DNA of 64,000 bases, from NCBI GenBank assembly GCA_943704415.1, contig CALSCO010001030.1, positions 53,670-117,669 of the forward strand, written 5' to 3'. The notes under the pieces are model-generated. The model searched no databases and was not told the DNA's origin. It saw only the letters and a list, made by a program, of their open reading frames with translations. Positions 55,403-64,000 of this stretch are shown in pieces; positions within the stretch are counted from its first letter, which is position 1, and each line of letters opens with the position of its first letter. The translations under genes were made by a program, and so were the position numbers. The DNA comes from Parvularia atlantis (taxonomy: Eukaryota; Opisthokonta; Rotosphaerida).

Positions 55403-57220
55403 CCGCGCAGGTCATCTGCTACCGCGAGAAGCTCGGCTACGACGACGTGTCGCTGTCGATCGTGCTCGACGCCGACCTGAGCGCGGCGACCGACCTCGAC
55501 GGTGCGCGCAGCCGCTGTGCGCGCGTTTGCGCTTGACACACAGTGTGCGCGACAGACGCCAAGACGTGCCCGAAGGTGGTCGGCTGGGAGAAGAACGAGC
55601 AGGACAAGCTGCAGCCACGCTTCGTCGACCTCGCGGCGATGATGGACCCGAAGCGGTGCGGCGACCGCGCGCGCGGCCGCGGCACGGCTCACACGCGTGC
55701 ACGCAGCCTCGCCGAGACGTCAGCGGACCTCAACTTGAAGCTGATGCGCTGGCGCCAGCTGCCCTCGCTCAACCTCGAGGTCGTGTCGTCGTCCAAGTGC
55801 CTGCTGTTTGGCGCGGGCACGCTCGGGTGCAACGTCGCGCGCACGCTGATGGTGCGCACGCGGAGCTGCCGAGGCGTCGGCGCGGTCTGAAGCGTGCGCA
55901 CCAGGGCTGGGGTGTGCGCCACATCACCTTTGTCGACAACGGCAAAATCTCGTTCTCGAACCCCGTGCGGCAGGTGCGCCGCCATGCCAGGGCAGCAGCA
56001 GCGCGGCAGCTGAAGCTCCCGCTCGCACACCAGTCGCTCTTCAGCTTCGACGACTGCCTGGACGGCGGCAAGGCCAAGGCGCCCGCGGCGGCCGAGGCAC
56101 TCAAGCGCATCTTCCCTAGCATGGTAAGCGTGGTGTGTGGCCGCGCTCGTGTGGCTCACGCGCGTCGGCGCAGGTCACGGTGGGCCACAACATCTCAGTG
56201 CCGATGCCCGGCCACCCCGTCACGTCTGAGACGCAGACGGCGGCCGACGTCGGCCTGATCGAGCGCCTGATCAACGAACACGACGTCGTGTTTCTGCTGA
56301 TGGACACGCGCGAGAGCCGCTGGCTGCCGACGATGCTGTGCGCGGCCAAGAACAAGGTAGCGACGGGGCTGCGGAATTTGCGCGGCCGTGAGCTCACGCG
56401 CGCGCGGGTGCGCTGCGTCAGCTCTGCATCAACGCCGCGCTCGGCTTTGACACGTTCATGGTCATGCGGCACGGCGCCAAGGCCGTCCCGGCCGGCGCGG
56501 ATGCCGCGGACGCCGAGCTGGGTCTCGGGTGCTACTTCTGCAACGACGTCGTCGCGCCGACCGACGTGCGTCCTCGGGGCGCGCGCGGCCGTTTCGCGGG
56601 GGCTGAGACGCGCGCTGCCAGTCGATGTCGGACCGCACGCTCGACCAGCAGTGCACGGTGACGCGCCCGGGCCTGTCGTTTGTGGCGAGCGCACTGGCGG
56701 TCGAGCTGATGGTGGCCCTGCTGCATCACCCGCTGCGGTGTGCCTCGGCGTGCGCCTGTCCTTGCCTGTTGCGACTGATCACATGTGTGCGCGCTGGACA
56801 GGCACGCCGCACCGGCCGACGTGGCGAGACCGACCTCGGCGCCCATCAGCCAGGAGTTGGGCCTGCTGCCGCACCAGGCAAGGGCGCCCCTTTTGTGACA
56901 TGCGGCGTGGCGTGCCTGACGACGCCGTCGCAACAGGTCCGCGGCTTCCTCACGCACTTTGCGAACCTGCTCGTGGTCGGCCAGGCCTACGCCAAGTGCA
57001 CGGCATGCTCGGACGAGGTGCCGGCGTGCCGGCGCTGTTGTACCGCTGACGCGGAATGCTGCAGGTGGTCGGACGGTACCGCGGCGAGGGCCTCGCGTTC
57101 CTGTACAAGGCCTTCAACGACCCCAAGTACCTCGAGGACGTGACGGGCCTGACCAAGCTGCACGCCGACACGGAGACGGCCGTCGAGGCGTGGGAGGGCG
57201 CGGAGGACGACGACTTCTGA
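54305..57220 (+). CDS. ATG7: ATG7, E1-like enzyme of autophagy
   Basis: Activates Atg8 and Atg12 and passes them to Atg3 and Atg10. About 14 exons. The N-terminal domain has [38 protein letters not shown], and [18 protein letters not shown]. The E1 domain follows: [20 protein letters not shown], the ATP-binding loop [70 protein letters not shown], zinc-binding CYFCND, and [20 protein letters not shown] with the catalytic Cys. The ending has CTACSDE and [20 protein letters not shown], as in yeast and human ATG7. The extreme C-terminus is acidic (EGAEDDDF). One intron contains a pure (AC)20 repeat. Confidence 0.96.
55361..55400 (+). repeat. (AC)20 microsatellite inside an ATG7 intron
   Basis: Forty nt of pure AC, starting directly after GCGCTC in the intron before the [10 protein letters not shown] exon. 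It makes this intron about twice the usual length and sits where the branch motif is expected. Confidence 0.95.
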
Positions 57221-57254
57221 GGGCGTTGCGTTGTGTCTGTTCACAGAAGGGGGT

Positions 57255-57259
57255 TACAC
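57255..57259 (-). terminator. Possible TGTAA poly(A) signal after the HERPUD-like gene
   Basis: TTACA on the plus strand, so TGTAA on the gene's strand, 38 nt beyond the stop codon, in the 76-nt convergent gap with ATG7. Confidence 0.3.
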
Positions 57260-57296
57260 GCAGCGAGCGGGCAAGACAAAGCACGGTCAAGTGGGG

Positions 57297-58817
57297 TCAC
57301 AGCGGCGCGACGGCCAGGCCCTCGATCTCCTCGCGGCCGGCGTCGTTCTGCGCGCGGTGGGCGGCGTTGGCCGCGCCGGCCGGGTCCGCGTTGGCGTTGG
57401 CGTTCGCTGCGGCACCCGCGTTGGCGTTGGCGTTCGCGTTGACACCGGCCGCGCCGTTGTTGTTGGCCAGCACAGGCGGCACGTTGCTGCGATGCGCGCA
57501 CGGGTGTCAGCGCTGTCAGCGGCCTCGGCGCGGGCACATACACGGCGGGCAGCGGCGCAAAGTCCGTGACCGGCAGCAGTGATGTGAAAAACGGGACAAC
57601 CACGTCAAGCAGATCCTGCCGCGCCGCGTCAGCCCGCGCGCCACGGCACAGCGAGGCGGCGTGCCTTCCACGGGCCGGCCGGCTCGTCTGGTGCCGGTGT
57701 TGCGTCGGCCGCTAGTGCCGCCGGCTGCTGGGCCTGCGGCTGCTGCTGCGGCGGCGGGTTGCGCGGGCGGCGCCGCTGCGGTGCGGGCAGGCGCATGGCG
57801 AGCTGGACGCTGCGCACACCCCCGGTCCCGTCAGCCGTGCCACGCGCTCGGCGCGGCCCTGCGCGCACATGAAAATGGCCACCGCGGCCGTGATGAGGAC
57901 GGACATGCGCATCCAGCCGCCGCCCTGCGCAAAAACAAACACTGCCGACGCGCTGATCAGCCGGCCGCACAATGAGGGCATGCAAACGTGCGCACCCATG
58001 AACGCCAGCCGCGCCAGCATCGCGAGCACGTCTATGAGCCCGAGCGGCTGCGGCGCGCCGTCGTCTAGCCCGCCCGCGGCCGGTGCTGCCTCTGCCGCTG
58101 CTGCCGGTGCCGCCTCGGCCGGAGCAGGTGCTGGTGCCGGAGCCGCGTCCGCGTCCGCTGCGGCTGCGGGGTCGGCCGGCGGGTCGTCGTGCGCCGGCGC
58201 CGTGTTGGCCGTGGCCGACGCGGCCAGCAGCTGCTCCCACGTGGGAGTTCCCGCGGCGGGCGTGGGGAGTGCGGCGCCGTGCAGCAGCGGCGCGATGAGG
58301 TACGGCCGCCCGCTGTTGTGGCGTTCGCGTCAGCCAAAAGTGCCCACGGCGCGTCATGTGACGCACTTGAGTAGTACGACAGGCAGGCGCGGCGACGCCG
58401 GCACGGCGCTCGCGGGCGCGGTGCCAGCGCCGGTGTCGGGCGTGACAACGAGGTGGATGGACGCGGCGGCGCGGCCATGGAGCGTGACCTGCGTGTGCGC
58501 CGCGGTGAGGGAATCGGCGAGGCGGGCGAGGCGCGCTCCGGTACACGCACGACGGGCGCGAGGACGGCGGCGAGCGCGTCGGCGTCGCGCAGCTCCTTGC
58601 CGGCGAAGATGAGCCGCTGCGCCGCGGGCGCCGGGTGCAGGGGGTGCTCGCGCATGATGAGCGCCTGTCACGCGTCTGTGAGTCGCGACATCGGCCGACC
58701 GCGCACGCACGCGCGCGCGCGCACCTTGAGCTGCCCGACGCTCATGGCGGTGCTGCGCAGCACGAGCTGCAGCGGCGCGTTGTCGGCCGGCGTGAAGACA
58801 GAGAGGACCAAGGCCAT
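57297..58817 (-). CDS. HERPUD-like ubiquitin-like-domain membrane protein
   Basis: Predicted ER membrane adaptor of ER-associated degradation. Exons from ATG 58817 give an N-terminal beta-grasp domain: MALVLSVFTPADNAPLQLVL, AMSVGQLKALIMREHP, QRLIFAGKELRDADALAAVL and a final ASIHLVVTP strand. This matches HERPUD1 (QRLIYSGKLL...LHLVC). An Ala/Pro-rich linker contains GTPTWEQLLAASATAN. A hydrophobic region (IDVLAMLARLAFMGAHVCM, ISASAVFVFAQGGGWMRMSV, LITAAVAIFMCAQG) forms two or three membrane segments. After a Gln/Pro stretch comes LLDVVVPFFTSLLPVTDFAP, and the end is an (Asn-Ala) repeat run followed by REEIEGLAVAPL. Exon joins in the last third are uncertain. A Dsc3-like Golgi protein is the main alternative. 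Confidence 0.62.
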
Positions 58818-58968
58818 GGCGCGGTTGCGGCGTGGCAAGCGCCGATTGGATATAGATATGTATCAAACGTGTTCTCCACTCGATTTTACCCGACAGGCAC
58901 GCCGCGCTGCTAGCCGCGCGTCCAGTGTGGCTGTCGCTCACGTCGCGCTCGCGCTCGGCGCAGCAGCG
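58818..58968. promoter_or_regulatory. 151-bp divergent promoter, HERPUD-like / SCAR-WAVE
   Basis: An inverted CCAAT (ATTGG at 58845-58849) is followed by an AT-rich TATAGATATGTATC block (58851-58864), the clearest TATA-like element in the window; CTCGATTTTACC follows. Function is inferred from composition and position. Confidence 0.4.
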
Positions 58969-60834
58969 ATGCCGCTCGCGCGTCGCATCGTCCACGCGCC
59001 GCCGCTCGAGACCGGCCCGGCGGCCGCACAGGGCCGCCAGCCCGACGAGGTGCTGACGCGCGTGAGCGTGCACCAGTTCAGCCGCGGTGCGCGACGCGCC
59101 CTTTTTGTTGTTGTTTTTCCTGAGCCGTGCGCGCGTCCGCAGCCATCAAGCAGCTGAGCGACCTGTCCAAGTACGCGACCGAGCTGTTTGAGGGTGCGCA
59201 CGGGCACACCGCCGACGCGCTGGTGTGGGCTCACAGGCCGCCGCAGAGCTCATCACCCTCGCGACGCTGTCGTCGGACCGCGTCGTCGCACTGCGCGGCC
59301 GCGTCAACGTCGTGCAGCAGGCCCTGCCGACGCTCGAGTCGCGCATCGTGCGCGCGGCCAACCCCAACACGGTGCAGATCGAGCGCAGCGAGTGGAAGAG
59401 CGCGCTCGCGCTCGACGACCAGCTGTTCACCAAGTCGTCCGAGAACAAGTCGGTCCTCGCCGTCCGCTTCGAGTGCGCCCCGCCGCCCAACCTCAAAATC
59501 CTCGACCAGTACCGCGAGGACAAGCAGCCGTGCATGAAGGTGTGCGGGCGGAATCGCACGTGGAGGGCCGCTCACGCGCAGCGCACAGCTGTACTCGTAC
59601 CCCGAGTTCTTCATCGAGGAGTGGAAGAAGCTCATGGCCAAGGAGGACGAGGAGCGGCGCAAGGCCCGCGCCGAGAAGAAAGCCGAAAAGAAGAAGAAGA
59701 AGGTCGGCAAGGCCGCCGACGATCCCAAGAAGCGCGTCAAGGAGATCGAGGTCAAGCGCTACAACGCCCAGGGCGAGCTGCTCTCGTCCGCGGCCAAGCA
59801 CAGCTCGCAAGACGGCCTCTCGCACATCGCTGCCGGCGCCGCGCCCGCCGCGGGCAAGATCGGCGCGCCACCGCCCTCGTTCGCGCCGCCGCCTCCACCC
59901 TCGTTCGCGCCGCCGCCGCCGCCCTCGTTCGCGCCGCCGCCGCCTCCGGGAGGCGCGCCTCCGCCACCCCCACCGAGCAAGGGCATGCTGCCCCCACCGC
60001 CCGCCGGGGCCATGCCGCCGCCGCCGCCGACCGGCGCGATGCCCCCGCCGCCGCCTGGCCAGTTCAAGCCGCCCGTGCCTGGCGACGTGCCGCTGCCGCC
60101 GCCGCCGCCGCCCTCGTCTGCGATGCCCCCGCCACCGCCGCCGTCGGTGCGTCGCTGCGACCGCACGCGCTTCTGCATCGTCTGTGACGTGTTGAGTCGC
60201 AGAACCCGCCGCCCGGCATGTTTGGTGGCCTTCCGCCGCCGCCGCCGCCACCGCCAAGCGACAGCATGCCGCCGCCGCCGCCACCGGCCGGCCCTGGTCA
60301 CGGGTGCGGCGCGCATGCCGCCACAACGCCGTCCTGACTGCTGCCGAGCGCAGGTTTGGCGCGATGCCGCCGCCGCCGCCCCCGCCGCCCGCGGACGGCA
60401 TGATGGCGATGGGTGCGGGTGCGCCGCCGCCACCGCCGCCGCCGAGCATGGGCTTCAGCGCGCCGCCGCCGCCGCCCTGTGCGTTTCTTTCTCCTCGTCT
60501 GCGGCGCGCCTTGCTCACTCGCCCGCAGCCGCCCCCGCCGCGCCGCCGCCACCGCGCGTGGCCGACCCAGACTCGCTCGAGGCACGCTCGGGCGACCTGC
60601 TGCTGTCGATCCAGCGCGGCGTGCGTTTCTTTTGGCGCGGGCGCTGGTCGCACTCACACACACACCCACGCGGTCGCGCAGGTGCAACTGCGCAAGGTCG
60701 TGGAGCAGCCCAAGAAGCGCGAGACGAACCTGGACAGCGGCAACAACGTCGCGGCGATCCTGGCCCGGCGAATCGCGATGGAGGCGAGCGACTCCGAGTC
60801 GGACGACGACGACGACGACGACGCGTGGAACTAA
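58969..60834 (+). CDS. WASF: SCAR/WAVE actin-nucleation promoting protein
   Basis: Activates the Arp2/3 complex downstream of Rac within the WAVE regulatory complex. About seven exons from ATG 58969. The SCAR-homology domain reads MPLARRIVHAPPLETG, LTRVSVHQFSR, AAIKQLSDLSKYATELFEG, WKSALALDDQLFTKSSENKS, PPPNLKILDQYREDKQPCMK and YSYPEFFIEEWKKLMAKEDE. A basic stretch (RAEKKAEKKKKKVGKAA) leads to ~200 residues of polyproline (repeats of SFAPPPPP, GAMPPPPP). The C-terminal WCA has the WH2 helix SGDLLLSIQRGVQLRKVVEQ, the central helix NNVAAILARRIAMEA, and an acidic tail with the terminal Trp, DDDDDDDAWN. All functional blocks are present, so the organism should make Arp2/3-driven protrusions. Confidence 0.95.
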
Positions 60835-61049
60835 CGGGCGGCGCGCGCCCTTCAGTTGCTTCAGGAGTCTTCTCTCGCTTTCTCCCCCCTCCTCCCGTGT
60901 GTAGGTGCGTTGTTTGGTCCGTCGTTTGGTCAACGAGCAATAAGAACGTGCAAAAGTGGTGGGTGGGGGGTTGGTGCGGCGTGAGGGGGAAAGTGTGCAG
61001 GTGAAGTGCTTGAGGGGGCGCGCGGGGGGAAGCACCCGGAGGTGCCCCG

Positions 61050-61484
61050 TTACTCCTCGGCGATGGGCGCGAGCACGACCGACGAGGCCGAGGACGCGCG
61101 GGGCATGCCCGTGCGCAGCCGCCCGCCCAGGCTGGTCGCGACCTGGTGGTCCCCGCGCGTGTAGCCAGCGGACCCGGGGCTGGTGGGTCTTGAGCCGTCG
61201 GCAAACATCTCGGGCTCGAGCCGCGGCGAAAAAACGTGCCGGGGCGACTGGCGCGGCGAGTGCTGGTGCGAGCCCGCGCTGTCGTCGCCGAGCTGCGCGC
61301 CGTCGCCGGGGCCGAGCGAGAGGCTGCCGCGGCTGCTGGCCATGCTGCTCGCTGTCGAGTTCCCGAGGCTGCTGTCGTCGGCGCCGGTGCTGCGCGGGCT
61401 GCTCGCGCGCCCAAAGAGCTTGAGGACGGAGGCGGCGGCGGCCGAGAGCTCGCTGTCGGACGGGGCGGCGACGGCGGCGGTCAT
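61050..61484 (-). CDS. Ser-rich small protein, unrecognised (144 aa)
   Basis: Intronless frame from ATG to stop without a recognisable domain. The N-terminus has a short predicted helix (DSELSAAAASVLKLFGRAS); the remainder is Ser/Gly/Pro-rich with SP and TSP sites (SPRQSPRHVFSPRLEPEMFA, SRPTSPGSAGY), which look like proline-directed kinase sites. Disordered overall. It is convergent with SCAR/WAVE (215 nt between stops). Since random frames stay open long at this GC level, a non-coding origin is possible; its distinct Ser-rich composition argues mildly for a gene. Confidence 0.4.
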   Translation of the reverse strand: MTAAVAAPSDSELSAAAASVLKLFGRASSPRSTGADDSSLGNSTASSMASSRGSLSLGPGDGAQLGDDSAGSHQHSPRQSPRHVFSPRLEPEMFADGSRPTSPGSAGYTRGDHQVATSLGGRLRTGMPRASSASSVVLAPIAEE

Positions 61485-61890
61485 TTGCGGCGGTCGGGTC
61501 GGGACGGGTCGGGGCGGGACTGGGTTAGGGAAAACGTGCAGTCCACGGGGTCAGGGGTGAGATCGAGGCTTGGAAATCGCCGAAGTGTCTGTTTTCGTGT
61601 TTCATCGCGCGGTTTGCCTCCGCATCGCTGACGATTGAGGCCTCGGCCGCAGTCGGCGAACGGCGCCACGGTCGCAAGGCGCGGTGCACAGCGTGGTGCG
61701 CGGTCGCCGGGCAAGATTGGCCGACGCGCAGATGCGCCCAGGCGCGAGCGCACGAGATCTGCTGCCCACGCAGCCTTGGCCACAATGTCACACGGCCTTG
61801 GCCACAATGCTCATACGTGTGTGGTCTGGGCCATGTGCCCACAGCTGCCTGCCCGGCTGCTGCCCAGGATAGATGCAGGCCACAAAGAGC
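61485..61890. other. 406-nt gap upstream of the Ser-rich gene and downstream of PGAP3
   Basis: No gene is supported. Two copies of CCTTGGCCACAATG occur about 25 nt apart near 61774 and 61797. A single GGGTTAGGG lies near 61531. A region of GGTCGGGACGGGTCGG repeats precedes the Ser-rich start and may be its promoter. No tRNA-like T-arm was found. Confidence 0.4.
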
Positions 61891-63108
61891 TCACTCACCC
61901 TTGCGCAGAAAGTGCCGCGTGTCGTGGTCCTCCTTGAGGAAGCGGTACCAGAGCGGCACCTGCGCGGCGGCGGCGTCACGACAAGCACGCACGCACGCAC
62001 GCGGCACACGAGCAAGCGCACCACGGCAATCGTCCACGCGTGCCACAGCGCGTGCGCGTCCACGGCGAGCGCGATGGGCGGAAAGTCGAGCAGCTCGAGC
62101 GCCATGCCCAGGCTGAACAGCACCACGACGAGCAGGCACCAGCGCGCCTGGGGCGGCCGCTTGGCGACCCACCAGCCGAACCTGCGCGCCGCGGTCAGCC
62201 CGCGAAGCTGCAGGACCAGTGCGCACGCGCGCACCACAGCAGCCCGTGCAGCGCGCCCACAGCCACGTTCACGACCATGTTCCACCCGTAGTCGAACTTG
62301 ACGATGGTCATGTAAGCGACGTGGCTGAAGTAGGCGAGCGCGAACGGCGCGAGGAGCAGCATGCGGCGCATGGGGTCGCGCACCTGCATCGCGGCGTCGG
62401 CAGCGTGAGCACCGCGACGAGCGCGAGCCGGCATGCGCGCACGCACGTCAAAGACGCGCACGGCGGCGAGGTAGCAGCCGGCCACCGTCAGCAGCGTCGC
62501 CGAGAAGTAGTCGAGGCGCTCGGTCCAGGGCAGGTCGCGCGTGTGGAACACGGCCGACCAGACCCACGTGTTGATGCCGATGGCGGTGTAGACGGCGACG
62601 ATCTGGACGTGCGCGCGTGTGCTCAGCCGTGCACGCGCTCGCGCCGGGCCCGCACGCACCCCGTTCATGTGGTCGCCCCGCTCGGCCACGTCGCCAAAGT
62701 AGTGCCGCGCGCACAGGACGTACATGGCCAGGTTGAGCAGCGAGAAGACGACCGAGGCCGGCTCCTGCATCCCGAGCACGCGCACGAACGGCCACTTGCC
62801 GTTGTACTGCAGCAGCGTCGTCCCGCTCGCCTGGTCGGCCGCGACCATGTCGTGCATGCACCCGTACTTGCAGTTGTCGGCCCACGTCCACCCGGTCAGG
62901 TGCAGGTCCCATCTGCGCGCGCCGTTTCGGTCGGACCGCGTGCGCGCGCGCAACACCCGCACCTCAGCGCCGGCCGCGACGCCGTCGGCACCGACATGCA
63001 CTTGACCACGCACTGCTTGAACCGCGGCTCCTGGTCGCCCGCCGACGCCTGCGCGCCGCGCCCCCCGAGCGCCAGCGCCGCGACCGCGAGCACAACCAGC
63101 AGTTGCAT
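61891..63108 (-). CDS. PGAP3: PGAP3/PER1-like GPI-anchor lipid-remodelling phospholipase
   Basis: Multi-pass ER/Golgi membrane protein of the CREST superfamily that removes the sn-2 acyl chain of GPI anchors. About five exons from ATG 63108. A signal peptide ([20 protein letters not shown]) precedes [71 protein letters not shown] (conserved SxxFHxRD with the active-site His), [29 protein letters not shown], and [20 protein letters not shown] with the DAHALWH motif. It ends [16 protein letters not shown]. This order follows human PGAP3. Its start codon is only 11 bp from the stop of the upstream PRP16 gene on the same strand. Confidence 0.95.
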
Positions 63109-63119
63109 GACAACACAGT

Positions 63120-64000
63120 TCACATGCCGACGCGTCTCACTGGTGTCCCGGGCTCGCGCCGGCGCACAGCCGCCCCGCCGCCCCCGCCCCCGCCCGCGCT
63201 CGCGCCCGCCGGCGCGCCCGTTGGCGTGCTCGCGCGCAGGCCCGGCGTGACGATGCGCGAGCGCGACTCGACCTTGACCGTCGCCGTCTGCTGCGCCTCC
63301 TGTTCGCGCTGGCGCTGCTTGAGGGCCTCCTCCAGCTCGAGCTCCATCTTGTTGATCTCGTGCTTGTGCTCCTTGCGCTTGTTCTGCCCACGCGCGCGTC
63401 AGCGCCGCCGCGCCACCAGCCGCGCCGCGCGCCGCCGCACCGCTCGCGAGTAGTCCGACTCCTTGACCGAGAAGAACATCGGCCCGAGCTCGGCCAGCCA
63501 GTGCGCGTCGACCGACGTGACGCACTGCATGTACTCCTTGGACGTCATCACGAGCTCGTTGTACACGACGTAGTCGGGCGAGTCTGCGGCGCGGGCGTGA
63601 GCGTGACACGAACGCCCGCGCCGGTGGCACCGCCCACGCACAGCCCAGGCCGTACAGCGCCGACGTCGGGTGCAGGTGGCACGGCATGCCCGTGCGCAAG
63701 TTGACGTACTCCCCGATGCCCTTCTGCTTGGCCGCCTGATGGAAGTACGCCGAGCAGATCGCCTTGCGCACGACGTCCCTGCCCCCGCGCCGCACCTGTC
63801 AGCGCTCACCTGCTCGCGCGCCCAATAGTGCGCCGCACGAGCGCACCAGTTGGTCCCGCACGACGAGTAGTCCATCTTCTCCGTCTTCATAATGTCGACC
63901 AGCTGCGTCCGCACCTCGCGCGCCTTGCGCATCGCCTTGGCGTGGATAAAGTGCTCGTCGCACCAGTCGTCGCGGTAGCTGCGTGCGCCTTGCTCAGCGT
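63120..64000 (-). CDS. DHX38: PRP16/DHX38-type DEAH splicing helicase, C-terminal part (5' end outside window)
   Basis: Spliceosomal ATPase for the remodelling between the two catalytic steps. The window holds the last exons: [25 protein letters not shown]-like segment (read [20 protein letters not shown]), [74 protein letters not shown], and a C-terminal tail with coiled coil ([20 protein letters not shown]) ending in a Gly-rich TPG...[13 protein letters not shown]. The tail with IVTPGLR and TPVRR parallels the KIYTPG...TPRRTPARFG end of human DHX38, which distinguishes it from PRP22 or PRP2. The RecA domains lie beyond the right edge. Confidence 0.92.

Noticed and set aside
61525-61545. GGGTTAGGG, telomere-like motif
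   Set aside because: A single copy inside a G-rich gap; no tandem array, so not an interstitial telomere.
1-64000. Prokaryotic features: operons with Shine-Dalgarno sites, CRISPR arrays, insertion sequences, phage genes
   Set aside because: None present. The genes are spliced eukaryotic genes and no inverted-repeat-bounded transposase or spaced direct-repeat array was seen.

Overview
The window is nuclear DNA from a compact, very GC-rich eukaryote, most likely a free-living protist. It holds about 31 protein genes in 64 kb (one per ~2.1 kb) and no ribosomal, tRNA, transposon or organellar sequence that I can see. Nearly every gene is cut by many tiny introns of roughly 43-75 nt that begin GTGCGY and carry a CTGAC/CTCAC branch-like motif just before the AG. 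The gene set is unmistakably eukaryotic: Mediator, SSU processome, kinetochore, WAVE, autophagy, peroxisome and GPI-anchor remodelling. No plastid gene is seen, and I cannot name the species. Coordinates given for genes are start codon to stop codon and include introns; internal exon models are mine, read by eye.

Layout. 1-7956 (+): C-terminus of an NDR/LATS kinase, then a MED23-like Mediator subunit. 7984-10248 (-) is an SLC38-type amino-acid transporter, divergent from a METTL6-type tRNA methyltransferase (10281-11340, +). 11419-22617 (-): a UFD4/TRIP12-type HECT ubiquitin ligase and an acyl-CoA oxidase. 22913-29145: a COPI-associated membrane protein (+), a ZFAND1-like AN1 zinc finger protein (-), a LETM1-domain protein (+), an ERG2/sigma-1 receptor-type sterol isomerase (-), SARAF (+) and a GT92 glycosyltransferase (+). 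29199-38433: a kinesin-light-chain-like TPR protein (-), CENP-K (+), cytosolic AspRS (-), an Scm3/HJURP-like CENP-A chaperone (-), a caleosin (-) and an NTF2-like membrane protein (+). 38495-50260: PIF1 helicase (-), an unrecognised multi-pass membrane protein (+), a membrane-anchored coiled-coil protein ending in a complete eEF1B exchange domain (+), a 75-aa coiled-coil protein (-) and UTP18 (+). 50286-64000: secreted amidohydrolase (-), M17 leucine aminopeptidase (+), ATG7 (+), HERPUD-like protein (-), SCAR/WAVE (+), a Ser-rich small protein (-), PGAP3/PER1 (-) and the C-terminus of the PRP16/DHX38 splicing helicase (-).

Neighbouring genes are mostly unrelated housekeeping genes and I see no operon logic. 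Two loose themes exist: kinetochore (CENP-K and Scm3-like within 5 kb) and ER/ion homeostasis (LETM1, sterol isomerase, SARAF, HERPUD-like). The most striking points are the kinectin-like/eEF1B fusion, divergent gene pairs whose start codons lie 8-15 bp apart, GC-AG introns, and acceptor choice that skips AGs lying directly after the branch motif.
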